Counted from the first letter of the stretch, positions 1 to 10,121 are shown. The stretch: 64,000 bases of DNA from Butyricimonas paravirosa (GCF_032878955.1 NZ_CP043839.1:1054001-1118000), one strand, 5' to 3'. The notes: generated by a model from the sequence alone, not told the origin. Numbers and translations are program-made.

Positions 1-1
1 A

Positions 2-511
2 TTTTTCGACATCAAAAAAAATGAACATTCACCTTTCATTGTTCACACGGGTGACAAGAAAGTTACCGTATTGGGTACCCGTTTCAATGTTTCAGCCTAC
101 CCGGAAGATCCAAGCTGGCAAGTAACCTTAGTACAGGGGAAAGTGGCCGTACAAATAGCTGATCATGAAGAAAAAATATTACAACCATCCGAACAATATT
201 CACTAAACAACAACACGGGAGAGATCGAGATAAAAACAGTTGAAACCGAACTCTACACCTCATGGCTTGACGGGAAATTCTACTTTAAAGGTTACCGTTT
301 TGAAGACATCGTGAGAAAATTGGAACGATGGTACGATTTCCAGATGCATTACCAACAAGAAGAAATCAGGAATATGCATTTCCGGGGAGTTATTAATAAA
401 CATTACCCGTTGGAAAAAACATTAAAATATCTGGAAGAAACAACAAATATTACATTTGACATTGATGGCAGAACGATCACCGTAAAGAAAATAGAAAAAC
501 AAAAGGAATGA
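2..511 (+). CDS. FecR-family anti-sigma factor, C-terminal part (5' end outside window)
   Basis: The reading frame is open from base 2, before the first internal ATG at 71, so this is the 3' part of a gene that starts outside the window. The translated start (FFDIKKNEHSPFIVHTG) aligns by eye with the middle of the complete FecR at 62403-63542, where the matching stretch is YFEVAKDEKRPFIVKT. What remains is the end of the periplasmic FecR domain (motif VLGTRFNVSAYP) and the C-terminal DUF4974-like domain (about the last 75 residues). FecR proteins span the inner membrane, hold an ECF sigma factor and receive a signal from the STN domain of a TonB-dependent receptor. The next gene is such a receptor, which supports this role. 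Confidence 0.88.
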   Translation, partial: FFDIKKNEHSPFIVHTGDKKVTVLGTRFNVSAYPEDPSWQVTLVQGKVAVQIADHEEKILQPSEQYSLNNNTGEIEIKTVETELYTSWLDGKFYFKGYRFEDIVRKLERWYDFQMHYQQEEIRNMHFRGVINKHYPLEKTLKYLEETTNITFDIDGRTITVKKIEKQKE

Positions 512-544
512 GTTCCGAAATAACCCATTCCCTTATCAATACCA

Positions 545-582
545 CCTTTTATTTTCCATTTTGCAGTCGGCAAAATAAAAGG
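545..582 (+). promoter_or_regulatory. Hairpin in the fecR-susC gap
   Basis: Arms CCTTTTA (545-551) and TAAAAGG (576-582) enclose an inner stem TTTTGC / GCAAAA around the loop agtcg. It lies in the 96-base gap between the anti-sigma gene and susC. It could be a transcript-stabilising or attenuating hairpin that sets fecR and susC to different levels. The function is inferred from position; the right-hand paralogous locus has a different hairpin at the equivalent place (62372-62400). Confidence 0.4.
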
Positions 583-607
583 CTAATATTAATTTAATTA
601 CAAAATT

Positions 608-3600
608 ATGGAAAAAAAGAGTCAGATCACATTTTTTTATCTACAAGAAAAGTTAAAAAAAGGGGTCATGCTTGTCACATTCATTGCACTAAGTTTGTTT
701 ACAGGTTACCAGACCTGTAAAGCAGACCCATTGACCCAAGGAGACAGTGTTACATTTACAACACGACAAATGATGATGGAACAAGTATTTGACCTCATCA
801 CGCAACAACTGAAATATGATATTTTTTACAGTGAAAATGAACTGAACATCCGAAAAATGGTACAGATGCCTCAATTAAAAATGAAACTTACCGATGTTCT
901 GAACCAGATGTTACAGAAAGAATTCACGTATCGATTTGACAATAACACGATCATCATCCGTCCGGCGAAACAAACCGACACGAGTAATCCTCTTCAAATC
1001 CGAGGCACTGTTACAGATAAAAATAAGATGCCACTCCCCGGGGTTACCGTTCTCATCAAAGGGACAACAATAGGAGTCGCCACGGATAAAGACGGACGTT
1101 TTATTATCGCTCCGTCTAAAGATGCCGACATTGAACTGATTGTCTCTTTCGTTGGAATGAAGACTCGAACCATTTCCTACAAAGGAGAAAAAGATTTAAT
1201 TATCGTCATGGAAGAAGATTCCCAAGAAATGGACGAGGTGGTTGTCACCGGTTATCAAGTAGTTGACCGCCGGAAAAATACAAGTGCGGTCAACTCATTC
1301 AACATGGATGAACTAATGATCCCCGGAACTTCATCCATAGACCAGATGCTGCAAGGACGAGTACCAGACATGATGGTCATGAGTAATTCCGGTGAAGTCG
1401 GTGTTGTTCCAAAGCTACGAATCCGCGGAACATCTACCTTGATCGGAAACCGTGAACCGCTATGGGTGGTGGACGGGATTGTCGTACAAGATCCTGTTCC
1501 GATCTCCCCCGAAGAATTAAATGACCCGGACTACATCAACCGTATCGGGAATGCCATCGCGGGGATTAACCCACAAGATATTGAGCGTATAGACGTATTA
1601 AAAGACGCCGCGGCAACGGCTCTCTACGGTACGAAAGCGGCAAACGGAGTTATCGTAATCACAACTAAAAAAGGACGTATCGGTCGCCCGATTGTTACTT
1701 ACTCCACGACTATGACCCTACGACAACGCCCAAGCTATTCCGATCGCCAAATCAATGTCATGAACTCAAAAGAACGTATCCAGTTTTCCAGAGAATTAGT
1801 TGCCAATCACTACCAATTTCCCAGTGATATGTCCATGGTAGGCTACGAGGGACTTATAAATAAATTATACAACCATGAACTGACGATACCGGAATTTGAC
1901 AAGGAAGTGGCCCGTTTGGAAACCGTCAACACGGATTGGTTTGACTTGCTGATGCGCAACAGTTTATCCCACCAACACACAATCAGTATTTCCGGAGGTT
2001 CGGAAGAGGCCCGGTATTATGCCTCTATCGGCTACAACCGGGATAATGACGTGATCTGGAAAGACCACAACGAACGCTACACGGCAGCCTTAAACCTTGA
2101 TGCAAATCTAACCCCGTGGTTAACAGCCTCGTTAAGCATGAATGGAAACGTATCCTCTCGTGATTATTATCAGGAAGAAATCGCCCCCATGCAATACGCC
2201 TACAAAACAAGTCGGGCAATCCCCGCCTTCGAGGATAACGGAGAATACGCCTATTACGAGAGAAAATATAGTAACTGGGAATATTACAATTACAACATAC
2301 TGAACGAACTGGATAACAGTTCTTACGGACAAGAAGGAGCCGGGCTGACGGTGAACGCGAATTTACAATTCAAATTCAACAGCTGGCTAAATGCCAATGC
2401 CATCGCCTCTTACTCAACCTCCCACACGACAATCGAGGGCTGGTGGGGAGAGAAAACCTTTCATGCGGCATTATTGAGAGGAACAGAATACGGGATTTTA
2501 CCCAAGCCTTACACCGAAGTCTGGGATGATTATTACGAGGAATATGTTAGTGAAGGAGGTAGTAGCGAACTACCATACGGGGGCGAACTCAGCCGGAAAG
2601 AATCAAATAATAACTCTTACACGATCCGCCTGCAATTAAATGCCAACAAATATTTTGGTGCTAATGACAAACACAATATTAATGGCTCTGTCGGTTTCGA
2701 AATGAGTTCTTCACATTACAAAGGATATAGCAATGTCACCCGCGGGTATTTCAAAGACCGGGGAATGAGTTTCGTGGACAATATCAGTCTGAGCGACTAC
2801 CCGGATTACGGAACTTGGTTAGCCGGTAATGTCCCGACAATCACAAACGAGATAAGTAACACGATTTCGTTCTATGCATCCGTATCTTATAGTTATTTCA
2901 ACTTCTTCACGGTAAATGCAAATGCACGTGTTGACGGTTCTAACGGTTTCGGGGATCAAAGTAATGACAAATTATTGCCCATCTGGTCTGCCTCTGCCAT
3001 GTGGAATTTATCAGAACATGAATGGATTCAACAATTTTCATGGATCGACTTTCTACGGGTAAAAGCCTCTTTCGGGTATCAAGGAAATATGTTGAGTGAC
3101 CAGACTCCGCTAATGATTATTTCCAAAAAACCGACAAACGCATATTATAACGAGAATGTTGCCACCGTGGAACGTTACCCGAACCCAGACTTAAAATGGG
3201 AAACCACCCGATCATATAACTTAGGATTGGAATTCTCTTTATTTAAAAATAAATTACAAATCGAGGGTTCCTATTACTGGAAACACACGGAAGATGCCTT
3301 CATGACCAAAAAGATTGCATCCATGAACGGGGTGGATGGAAACTCCTACGTCGTAAACGGGGGTGACGTGGACAACAGCGGTTATAGCGTGGCTTTAACC
3401 GTATCACCGATCAACACGAAGGATTTTCGCTGGACATTATCCACTTCATTCTCCAAGACGTTCAATAAAATGGAAAGTGATCCGGATGCCAACCAATACG
3501 AACTTAACAATTTTCTGGAAGGAACCGCACTGGTAAAGGGAAAAGCCATCGGAACATTCTACTCTTACAAATTCATGGGATTAAGCCCTGTTGACGGAGG

Positions 3601-4288
3601 CCCCATTTTCGATGACGGAGAAGACAACAAAGAAGAACTTCGCGGGTTAAGTAAATACGACACTTATACTCGTGTCCTGAAAGCATCCGGCAATCGAGAA
3701 CCGACAATTTCCGGTAGTTTGAACACAAGTGTTCGCTGGAAAAATATTCGTCTGAGCGGTTCTTTTGCTTACAGCATGGGTAATAAAATCCGTTTATTCG
3801 CCATGTATTCCCCCAAGGCCGATGCGACAATGAGTGCCAACGAAATCCGGGCAGAAAATAACGTCAGCAAAGATTACCTAAAACGCTGGAAAAAGTCCGG
3901 GGATGAACTTCATACAGACATACCGGCAATTATTAGCCAAGGAAGTGATGCGTACTGGAAATACAATCGTCATTGGAGCGACAAATCTGATTATTCAGAT
4001 ATACAAACCATTGCCAATTCCGTGTGGAATATGTATGATTACGGGGATCACCGGGTTGTAAGCGGGAATTACTTGAAATGTTCCAATCTAAGCGTCACGT
4101 ATGAATTTGCAGACCCTATCTTGAAGAAATTAAATCTATCTCGTCTTGCCTTAACTTTATCGGGAGCCAACCTATTCACGATTTGCTCTTCCAAGTTAAA
4201 AGGCCAAACACCAACCCAAAGCGGTTTTGCCACCATACAATTAAGTGACCGACCCAATTATTCATTTGGATTAACCGTTTCATTTTAA
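608..4288 (+). CDS. SusC/RagA-family TonB-dependent outer-membrane receptor with STN domain
   Basis: A 1226-residue outer-membrane transporter that, with its SusD lipoprotein partner, imports a ligand using TonB energy. Domains seen in order: signal peptide (about 1-40), STN signalling domain (about 45-120), carboxypeptidase-regulatory-like beta domain (about 128-205), a TonB-box-like segment (MDEVVVTGY), plug domain (about 210-340, with LRIRGTSTL and LKDAAATALYGTKAANGV), and a long beta-barrel ending in a terminal Phe. The STN domain is the part that talks to FecR, in agreement with the fecR just upstream. It is closely similar along its length to the receptor at 58703-62326. The ligand cannot be told from sequence; neighbours suggest proteinaceous material rather than a glycan, because no glycoside hydrolase is present. 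Confidence 0.95.
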   Translation: MEKKSQITFFYLQEKLKKGVMLVTFIALSLFTGYQTCKADPLTQGDSVTFTTRQMMMEQVFDLITQQLKYDIFYSENELNIRKMVQMPQLKMKLTDVLNQMLQKEFTYRFDNNTIIIRPAKQTDTSNPLQIRGTVTDKNKMPLPGVTVLIKGTTIGVATDKDGRFIIAPSKDADIELIVSFVGMKTRTISYKGEKDLIIVMEEDSQEMDEVVVTGYQVVDRRKNTSAVNSFNMDELMIPGTSSIDQMLQGRVPDMMVMSNSGEVGVVPKLRIRGTSTLIGNREPLWVVDGIVVQDPVPISPEELNDPDYINRIGNAIAGINPQDIERIDVLKDAAATALYGTKAANGVIVITTKKGRIGRPIVTYSTTMTLRQRPSYSDRQINVMNSKERIQFSRELVANHYQFPSDMSMVGYEGLINKLYNHELTIPEFDKEVARLETVNTDWFDLLMRNSLSHQHTISISGGSEEARYYASIGYNRDNDVIWKDHNERYTAALNLDANLTPWLTASLSMNGNVSSRDYYQEEIAPMQYAYKTSRAIPAFEDNGEYAYYERKYSNWEYYNYNILNELDNSSYGQEGAGLTVNANLQFKFNSWLNANAIASYSTSHTTIEGWWGEKTFHAALLRGTEYGILPKPYTEVWDDYYEEYVSEGGSSELPYGGELSRKESNNNSYTIRLQLNANKYFGANDKHNINGSVGFEMSSSHYKGYSNVTRGYFKDRGMSFVDNISLSDYPDYGTWLAGNVPTITNEISNTISFYASVSYSYFNFFTVNANARVDGSNGFGDQSNDKLLPIWSASAMWNLSEHEWIQQFSWIDFLRVKASFGYQGNMLSDQTPLMIISKKPTNAYYNENVATVERYPNPDLKWETTRSYNLGLEFSLFKNKLQIEGSYYWKHTEDAFMTKKIASMNGVDGNSYVVNGGDVDNSGYSVALTVSPINTKDFRWTLSTSFSKTFNKMESDPDANQYELNNFLEGTALVKGKAIGTFYSYKFMGLSPVDGGPIFDDGEDNKEELRGLSKYDTYTRVLKASGNREPTISGSLNTSVRWKNIRLSGSFAYSMGNKIRLFAMYSPKADATMSANEIRAENNVSKDYLKRWKKSGDELHTDIPAIISQGSDAYWKYNRHWSDKSDYSDIQTIANSVWNMYDYGDHRVVSGNYLKCSNLSVTYEFADPILKKLNLSRLALTLSGANLFTICSSKLKGQTPTQSGFATIQLSDRPNYSFGLTVSF

Positions 4289-4300
4289 AGCTATTGAGAT

Positions 4301-5917
4301 ATGAAAAAGATATTAGGTATATTTTGTATAACTTTATTACTTGGCTCCTGTTCCAGTTTCTTGGAGGAATATTCTCAGGATCTTTCCAAGGTGGAAAGTT
4401 ACACTGATTTGGATGAAGTCCTGTTAGGAGAGGCTTACCTGCCGGTGGGAAGAATCTGGAGTGCCAACAGTATGCTACAAGTTGAAAATAAATATTTCCA
4501 AACTGCTCATTATATGTCTGACGAGTTAACCGTATTCAGCTGGGATGACCGGGGAGATATTAACGGTGTTCAAGACGAAATGTTCGGCTGGCACACGTGG
4601 CAACAGGACGTCGGTTTAAATGCAGAAGGCAGTTCTCGTAACGCAGAAGATGAAGACTGGAACAAAGCTTATCACTGTATAAACATCTGCAACATGGTCA
4701 TAGACGCCATTGACGAACAACACGCTGCAAACGAAGAACAGAAACTGGAAAAAAGCAGAATCAAGGGAGAGGCCCATTTTTTAAGAGCCTTATACTACTT
4801 CACGCTGGTAAATATGTACGGGAAACCTTATTCCCCGGAAAATCTATCAGCACCAAGTATTCCCATAAAACTAAGCCCCGTCGTGGAAGACAAAGAATAC
4901 ACGACAAACACCGTGGGCGAAACATACAATCAAATTTTAAAAGATCTGGATGAAGCCGACACGTGTTTGATCAATACTACAATTAAAAATCGTCCCTACC
5001 GAGCCGACATTACCGCCGTATATTTGTTGAAAAGTCGGACATACCTGTACATGCAAAATTGGAAAAAAGCTTATGAATATGCTCAAAAAGTACTGGCAAA
5101 AAATGATAATCTACTAGATTTAAACACCTTATCTTCCGAGAGCGGAGACGTGTTAACCAAATCTTCCCCGGAAACCATATTTTCCATGGGTGGACACCTG
5201 TTAGCCTCTTCCATCTACCAACAACGCAGATTCAGTTACGGCAAATGGGTGGCTTGCCCGGTATACACGATCTCTGACGATCTTGCCTCCGCTTTCAGGG
5301 AAGGGGAAAATGATTTGAGGATGCAATACTATATCATGAAAGACATCATCGGTGGCGGATGGGATTTCACAGGTTACATGAACGCCTGGGTATTCAAAAA
5401 AGTTGCCGGATGGGAAAATTTAGGCTACAAAGAAGTTTCCGATCAGTTCTTGTTCAGAACTGCAGAAGCGTATTTAAATGCCGCCGAGGCCGCGGCCTAC
5501 ATGGGAGAAGAGGGAACAGCCAGAACCCTGTTGAAAGCATTACGGGATAAACGACTAATAAACAGTACAATGCCCACAGAAAGCGGGGAATCATTGGTAA
5601 CCCTGATCCGGGAAGAGCGCCAATGTGAGCTTTGCCTGGAAGGACATCGCTGGTACGATCTGCGTCGCTATCTGGTATGTGAAAAATATCCTTACTCGAA
5701 AACGATTACCCACTATTACACGAGCTTTGATTACAACGGTCCGCTGTACACGAAACGTTACATGCTTGAAACCAATGATCCGGCTTACACGTTAGCCTTA
5801 CCCAAAGAAGTTCTGGACTTCCAAAATAACTTGGGAACAAATCATCGTCCCACTCGAACAAGCACAGATTACACACCCGAAGAACCGGATGATGTAACTC
5901 CACCCGTTCAAGAATAG
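4301..5917 (+). CDS. SusD/RagB-family surface lipoprotein
   Basis: A 538-residue lipoprotein that caps the SusC barrel and binds the substrate on the cell surface. The signal peptide ends in the lipobox LLLGSC (Cys17). The SusD fold is recognisable from the TPR-like N-terminal half (AHFLRALYYFTLVNMYGKPY) and the conserved C-terminal motif REERQCELCLEGHRWYDLRR. It starts 12 bases after the susC stop, so the two are co-translated or nearly so. It is paralogous to the SusD at 57123-58691, sharing the start SCSSFLEEYSQD. Confidence 0.95.
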   Translation: MKKILGIFCITLLLGSCSSFLEEYSQDLSKVESYTDLDEVLLGEAYLPVGRIWSANSMLQVENKYFQTAHYMSDELTVFSWDDRGDINGVQDEMFGWHTWQQDVGLNAEGSSRNAEDEDWNKAYHCINICNMVIDAIDEQHAANEEQKLEKSRIKGEAHFLRALYYFTLVNMYGKPYSPENLSAPSIPIKLSPVVEDKEYTTNTVGETYNQILKDLDEADTCLINTTIKNRPYRADITAVYLLKSRTYLYMQNWKKAYEYAQKVLAKNDNLLDLNTLSSESGDVLTKSSPETIFSMGGHLLASSIYQQRRFSYGKWVACPVYTISDDLASAFREGENDLRMQYYIMKDIIGGGWDFTGYMNAWVFKKVAGWENLGYKEVSDQFLFRTAEAYLNAAEAAAYMGEEGTARTLLKALRDKRLINSTMPTESGESLVTLIREERQCELCLEGHRWYDLRRYLVCEKYPYSKTITHYYTSFDYNGPLYTKRYMLETNDPAYTLALPKEVLDFQNNLGTNHRPTRTSTDYTPEEPDDVTPPVQE

Positions 5918-5948
5918 ATATAAAAAAGTATGTATAAAACAGACGAAT

Positions 5949-6875
5949 ATGAAGAACAAAATATATTTATGGCTATTTGCCATCCTACTAAGCATAACAG
6001 CTTGTCAGAAAGAAGATAACTTAACACTTAGTGGAACCCGTGATCCTTTTGCCCCGGACCCCAAAGCCACGGACGAAGAATCTGTTTTGCGACGGAGTTT
6101 TTATGAAAACACCGGATGCTATCTCCTGTTCAACGATACACTAAGACATGAATACAAGGGACTGGACGCCTACGGTAACCCCTATTACGAAACAGAATTA
6201 ATCGGTCTGGAATGGTCGATGACAAGCGTGCAGGGTTCACGATTTATTTTCGATTATTTAGAGACACAAAACCAAAAACAACAAACAGCAGACTTTTTAC
6301 AAACTTATCTGATTCCTTACGTGCAAAATATTTTACCCTATTCTATTCTTGCCGTGAACAAAATTGATCAATATGACGAAAAATCAGGCGTCTATCAATA
6401 TCAATCTTCCCCGTCAAGCTATTCGAACATGCGTTGTCTGGCCTTAAATGTCAGCTCTCTATGGAAAGAAGGTATTGATAAAACAACATACGCTCAATCC
6501 ATCTGTTACAACATCATTCTTGCCAGTTGGGGAGGCGACCCGAGTTACTATTATTACGGTGGTCTAGCTGAAGAATTCTTCAATGTAACAAGAAAACGTC
6601 CCTACTGGGTATATTACAATGATGACAAAGCGTATTATGATTTCCCGTATGGTTTAGGGGATGAGGATATTGAATTATTCTACGAAGTCGGATTCTTGGA
6701 GAATACCAATGAAACCAAGACTCCGACAACAGAAGAAGACGCAATTTCCTACATCAAAGCCTGTTTGACCATAACAGATGAAGAATTCCGCAGTCGCTAT
6801 GGCAGTTACGAGGCAGTGATGAAAAAGTATGAAATAATCAAACCATTGGTTGACGCAACCAACATTCAATTCTAA
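5949..6875 (+). CDS. SusCD-associated lipoprotein, resembles zinc metallohydrolase (Mx1-like) family but lacks HExxH
   Basis: A 308-residue lipoprotein (lipobox ITAC, Cys19) encoded directly after SusD. Position, size and layout recall the substrate-import-associated zinc metallohydrolase lipoproteins (Peptidase_Mx1 type) that accompany SusCD in Bacteroidota: a short N-terminal segment with VLRRSFYENTGCYLLFND, a middle helical part and a C-terminal stretch (EAVMKKYEIIKPLVD) like the end of that family. I see no HExxH anywhere; the region where it would be expected reads GGLAEEFFNVTRK. It is therefore probably a non-catalytic ligand-binding relative, or a family that only looks alike. A paralogue sits at 56200-57111. 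Confidence 0.6.
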   Translation: MKNKIYLWLFAILLSITACQKEDNLTLSGTRDPFAPDPKATDEESVLRRSFYENTGCYLLFNDTLRHEYKGLDAYGNPYYETELIGLEWSMTSVQGSRFIFDYLETQNQKQQTADFLQTYLIPYVQNILPYSILAVNKIDQYDEKSGVYQYQSSPSSYSNMRCLALNVSSLWKEGIDKTTYAQSICYNIILASWGGDPSYYYYGGLAEEFFNVTRKRPYWVYYNDDKAYYDFPYGLGDEDIELFYEVGFLENTNETKTPTTEEDAISYIKACLTITDEEFRSRYGSYEAVMKKYEIIKPLVDATNIQF

Positions 6876-6881
6876 GATGTT

Positions 6882-7607
6882 ATGAAAAAATACTTGATTT
6901 ATATATGTATGCTGTGGGGTATAGTCATTTCTTGTAATGATGATGATAACTTACCCAAAATCTCGCCCAAAGATTCCGGTGAATGGACCGATAGTCGAGA
7001 TAACACTACTTACGGATGGATTCGTCTGGGAAATTTAGATTGGATGACCTCAAATTTAAAATACGGTAGCCCGTATTATGAAAATGAATATGGAGGTCCC
7101 CTGATGGATAATTATGGAAATCCCCGGAGTGTTGTTTCATGGTATGCCGATTTTGATTTCGAATCCGATTATAAAAAATACGGTAACCTGTATACTTGGG
7201 AAGAAGCATTAGAAGTCTGTCCGGAAGGATGGCGACTGCCTACCGACGAAGATTGGCAGAATCTTGAAATCGCATTAGGTATGTCAACAAAAGAAGTCGG
7301 CGAGGAAGGATGGCGAGGAAATCACCAAGCAACCTTACTCCGTCAAGGAACAGAAGGTTTGGGTATGGCATTACAAATCTGCGGGTGTGCCTGCTTAACA
7401 GGTCCCTATTCCCCGTCTTTATATCTAAATAGCGTGGAAGAATCCGGATATTACTGGACGGCAACCGAAAAGAAAAACAACGGCCTGGAAGAAACAACCG
7501 TTTATTTCCGCAAATTATTTTATTCTTATTCTACCGTTTACCGGGGAACGACACCTTTGGATAAACTCATGCGAATTCGCTGCGTACGGGACGCACAAAA
7601 TAATTGA
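6882..7607 (+). CDS. FISUMP-domain surface lipoprotein
   Basis: A 241-residue lipoprotein (lipobox VISC, Cys18) with the hallmarks of the Fibrobacter succinogenes major paralogous domain: WMTSNLKYGSPYY, CPEGWRLPTDEDWQNLE, YYWTATE and a C-terminal MRIRCVRD. This fold resembles C-type-lectin or formylglycine-enzyme-like surface domains and is usually taken as a binding module; no catalytic role is known to me. It starts 6 bases after the preceding gene and closes the SusCD-linked lipoprotein set. The paralogue at 55502-56182 closes the right-hand locus in the same way. Confidence 0.82.
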   Translation: MKKYLIYICMLWGIVISCNDDDNLPKISPKDSGEWTDSRDNTTYGWIRLGNLDWMTSNLKYGSPYYENEYGGPLMDNYGNPRSVVSWYADFDFESDYKKYGNLYTWEEALEVCPEGWRLPTDEDWQNLEIALGMSTKEVGEEGWRGNHQATLLRQGTEGLGMALQICGCACLTGPYSPSLYLNSVEESGYYWTATEKKNNGLEETTVYFRKLFYSYSTVYRGTTPLDKLMRIRCVRDAQNN

Positions 7608-7612
7608 AAATA

Positions 7613-7651
7613 GAAAATGGAGAATGACAAAAAAGGGATTTCTCCATTTTC
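7613..7651. terminator. Inverted repeat after the FISUMP gene
   Basis: Arms GAAAATGGAGA (7613-7623) and TCTCCATTTTC (7641-7651) form an 11-bp perfect stem with a 17-base loop. It is followed by a run of A, not T, on the + strand, so it is a poor intrinsic terminator for the operon and may rather act as a processing or stability hairpin before the thioredoxin genes. The left arm resembles the GAAAATGGAGAATTGAAAATG tract found in nuo gaps. Confidence 0.4.
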
Positions 7652-7687
7652 AAAAAAAACGTCGTATTACATTTTAAATCACAAGTT

Positions 7688-8860
7688 ATGAGATATTTAT
7701 CACTATTTATATTACTCGCGACCATCGTAGCCTGTAACAATAAGCCGATGGATCATTTCGTGATTCGCGGAACGATTCCGGGAGCCATGGATAGCACGGA
7801 AATTATTTTAGCCCCTAACGGGAGATATAATAACAGAATTGCCACGGGATATGTTATTAACGGGAAATTTGAACTCCAAGGGAAGGCCCATGAACCCGTA
7901 TATTGTCGTTTGAGCATGAACAATCAGGATATCATCGACCGGAAAGGGTTACGAAACGAGAATCTGACGAAATATGCGGAAATCGACTTTTTCGTGGAAA
8001 ACGGGGAACTAACATTTCAAACTCCTCACATCGACAGCTTACCGGAATCTTTCTGGCGCTATGACATCCGTAAAGAAAAGAACTACATGCTGAAAGGTTC
8101 CACCACACAAGACATTTTTTCCCGGTATCAGCAACAAACTATTCCCCTACGCCACAATATCCGGACACTTGACCGGGCTTACATGGAGAACTCACGTATA
8201 GAAGATTTTAAGACGTTACAGGAACAACAAATAAAATTGGAAAACTTAACCAAGGAATTCATTAAAAACAACCGGAATCTAGCCGTAAACCTTCACCTCG
8301 CGGGACAACTGAAAAAAGAACCGTTTACTTACGACCAAACCTATTTGGATGAATTGGCAGAGCTATTCGTCTCTTATCAGGACACCTGTGCCGCGCTGAA
8401 ACAATTCCGTCAAGACCTGCAAAAAGCCAAAGTATTCGTGCAAGGTAAAGCGTTACAAGAAGGAGAAATAATTACTCCGGACGGGAAAAAGGAATCGCTT
8501 CTTTCCCAACTAAAAAAAGATCGCTACACGGTAATCGATTTCTGGGCATCTTGGTGTGGGCCATGTCGTGCCAGCTTTCCCCACTTGCGGGAAATGTACA
8601 AAACATACGGGGAAAAAGTGACCTTTATCAGCCTGTCGGTAGATAAAAATGAAAAGGACTGGCAAAAGGCCCTTGGGGAAGAGAAATTACCCTGGAATCA
8701 ATACCTCGCTACCCCGGAACTAAGTAAAAATACCCGTGATGCCTATAATTTAACAAGTATTCCTACTTTCTTGGTCATTGACCCGGAAGGCAAAATCATA
8801 TTCTCTGGACACAACAGCGGGGAACTGGAAACAACACTGGAAACAAAATGTAACATCTAA
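7688..8860 (+). CDS. TlpA-like thiol-disulfide oxidoreductase lipoprotein with DUF4369 domain
   Basis: A 390-residue exported redox protein. The N terminus is a lipoprotein signal (IVAC, Cys16). Residues about 25-90 look like the DUF4369 domain found before thioredoxin folds in Bacteroidota; a helical linker follows; the C-terminal third is a TlpA/AhpC-type thioredoxin fold with the active site WCGPC at about 289-293 and a cis-Pro segment TSIPTFLV. It probably reduces or isomerises disulfides in the cell envelope. It lies 80 bases after the FISUMP gene, possibly as part of the SusCD transcript. The right-hand paralogous locus has no such gene. Confidence 0.88.
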   Translation: MRYLSLFILLATIVACNNKPMDHFVIRGTIPGAMDSTEIILAPNGRYNNRIATGYVINGKFELQGKAHEPVYCRLSMNNQDIIDRKGLRNENLTKYAEIDFFVENGELTFQTPHIDSLPESFWRYDIRKEKNYMLKGSTTQDIFSRYQQQTIPLRHNIRTLDRAYMENSRIEDFKTLQEQQIKLENLTKEFIKNNRNLAVNLHLAGQLKKEPFTYDQTYLDELAELFVSYQDTCAALKQFRQDLQKAKVFVQGKALQEGEIITPDGKKESLLSQLKKDRYTVIDFWASWCGPCRASFPHLREMYKTYGEKVTFISLSVDKNEKDWQKALGEEKLPWNQYLATPELSKNTRDAYNLTSIPTFLVIDPEGKIIFSGHNSGELETTLETKCNI

Positions 8861-8873
8861 AACAAGTATCAGA

Positions 8874-10121
8874 ATGAAAACAATATACCTATTTATTACC
8901 TGCATTTTAGTGCAATATGTAGCGTTCGCACAAGATGGTGTCAATTTTCGGGACCTAACATTTAACGAGGCATTAGCACAAGCCAAAGCCGAGAAAAAGA
9001 TGGTATTCATGGATTGCTACACCTCTTGGTGCGGACCATGCAAAAACATGACCAACAACGTGTTCCCACAAAAAACGGCCGGCGACTACTTCAATCCCCG
9101 TTTTGTCTGCGTGAAATATGACATGGAAAAAGGAGAAGGCAAAGAGTTGGCCAACAAATTCGAGGTACACGCTTACCCGACTTTCATCATCTTCCGGCCT
9201 GACGGAACCATACAGCACAGGGTAGTTGGTGGTGATGAGCTGGAAACTTTCATTCAACGGATAGAGAGAGGACTAAATGAAAAAACATCCCTCCCCTACC
9301 TGAGCGAACGGTATGAAAGAGGCAAGATGAACAAACAGGAATTAATGACCTACAAGGAAATCTTGTCCGAAGCCGGAGAGGATGAAAAAGCCGGAAAAGT
9401 ATATAACAAACTACTCTCCCGCCTGACAGACAAAGACAAGGTAAAAAAAGAATTCTGGCCGATCTATGAAGATGAAAGTTGCCAAATCGGTTCCCCGGTA
9501 TTCGACTTCCTGTTGGCAAATCTACCCTCCATCCGGGAAAACGTGGGAACGGAAAAAGTTGACAATTACCTATTCCGTAAATACAGCAAAATACTGGAGG
9601 ATTATATCCTTGGTTATCAAAAAAAAGATGCTGTTCCGGTAAGCCTGTTAAAACAACAAATCCCGGGACTAAACATCAAACAACAGCAATCATTAAACAC
9701 GATGTTACCTCTCGCCGAGATGGTATCGGACCGCAATGTTAAAACACTGGCCTCCGTTATCGAATCAAAGATACCAACAGCCGGCACACAAGAACTAAAA
9801 ATGTACATTTTCGCTTACAGGGCAATACGCTGGCAAACAAAAGACGCTGATGCTCAACCCCAATTTCAGGAAACAGGCCGTAAATTAACCGACTTAGTTA
9901 TCGCCTCCATGGAAAACAGGCAAGCCTCTCTCACAGCGAGTGATTTACAGGAATACCCGATTATCTTGATGTCCCTGCAAGACACCATGAGTAAGGACAA
10001 CTATTCCCGTCTAGCCGCCATCGGGGAAAAAGTCATCCCGAATTTACCCGACAGTCAGGAAAAGAAGTACATCCAGAGTACATTCGACAAATACCGGAAA
10101 CTCTCTCTCAAAAAACCTTAA
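8874..10121 (+). CDS. Exported thioredoxin-family protein with long C-terminal helical domain
   Basis: A 415-residue protein. An ATG at 8778 is in frame but would overlap the previous gene by 83 bases and hide the signal peptide; the ATG at 8874 gives a clear signal peptide (MKTIYLFITCILVQYVAFA) 13 bases after the upstream stop, so I chose it. The first about 150 residues are a thioredoxin fold with WCGPC at 52-56 and the cis-Pro segment HAYPTFIIF. The rest is a helical domain of unknown role, seen in many Bacteroidota thioredoxin-like proteins. It probably works with the preceding TlpA-like lipoprotein on disulfides of envelope proteins. Confidence 0.85.
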   Translation: MKTIYLFITCILVQYVAFAQDGVNFRDLTFNEALAQAKAEKKMVFMDCYTSWCGPCKNMTNNVFPQKTAGDYFNPRFVCVKYDMEKGEGKELANKFEVHAYPTFIIFRPDGTIQHRVVGGDELETFIQRIERGLNEKTSLPYLSERYERGKMNKQELMTYKEILSEAGEDEKAGKVYNKLLSRLTDKDKVKKEFWPIYEDESCQIGSPVFDFLLANLPSIRENVGTEKVDNYLFRKYSKILEDYILGYQKKDAVPVSLLKQQIPGLNIKQQQSLNTMLPLAEMVSDRNVKTLASVIESKIPTAGTQELKMYIFAYRAIRWQTKDADAQPQFQETGRKLTDLVIASMENRQASLTASDLQEYPIILMSLQDTMSKDNYSRLAAIGEKVIPNLPDSQEKKYIQSTFDKYRKLSLKKP

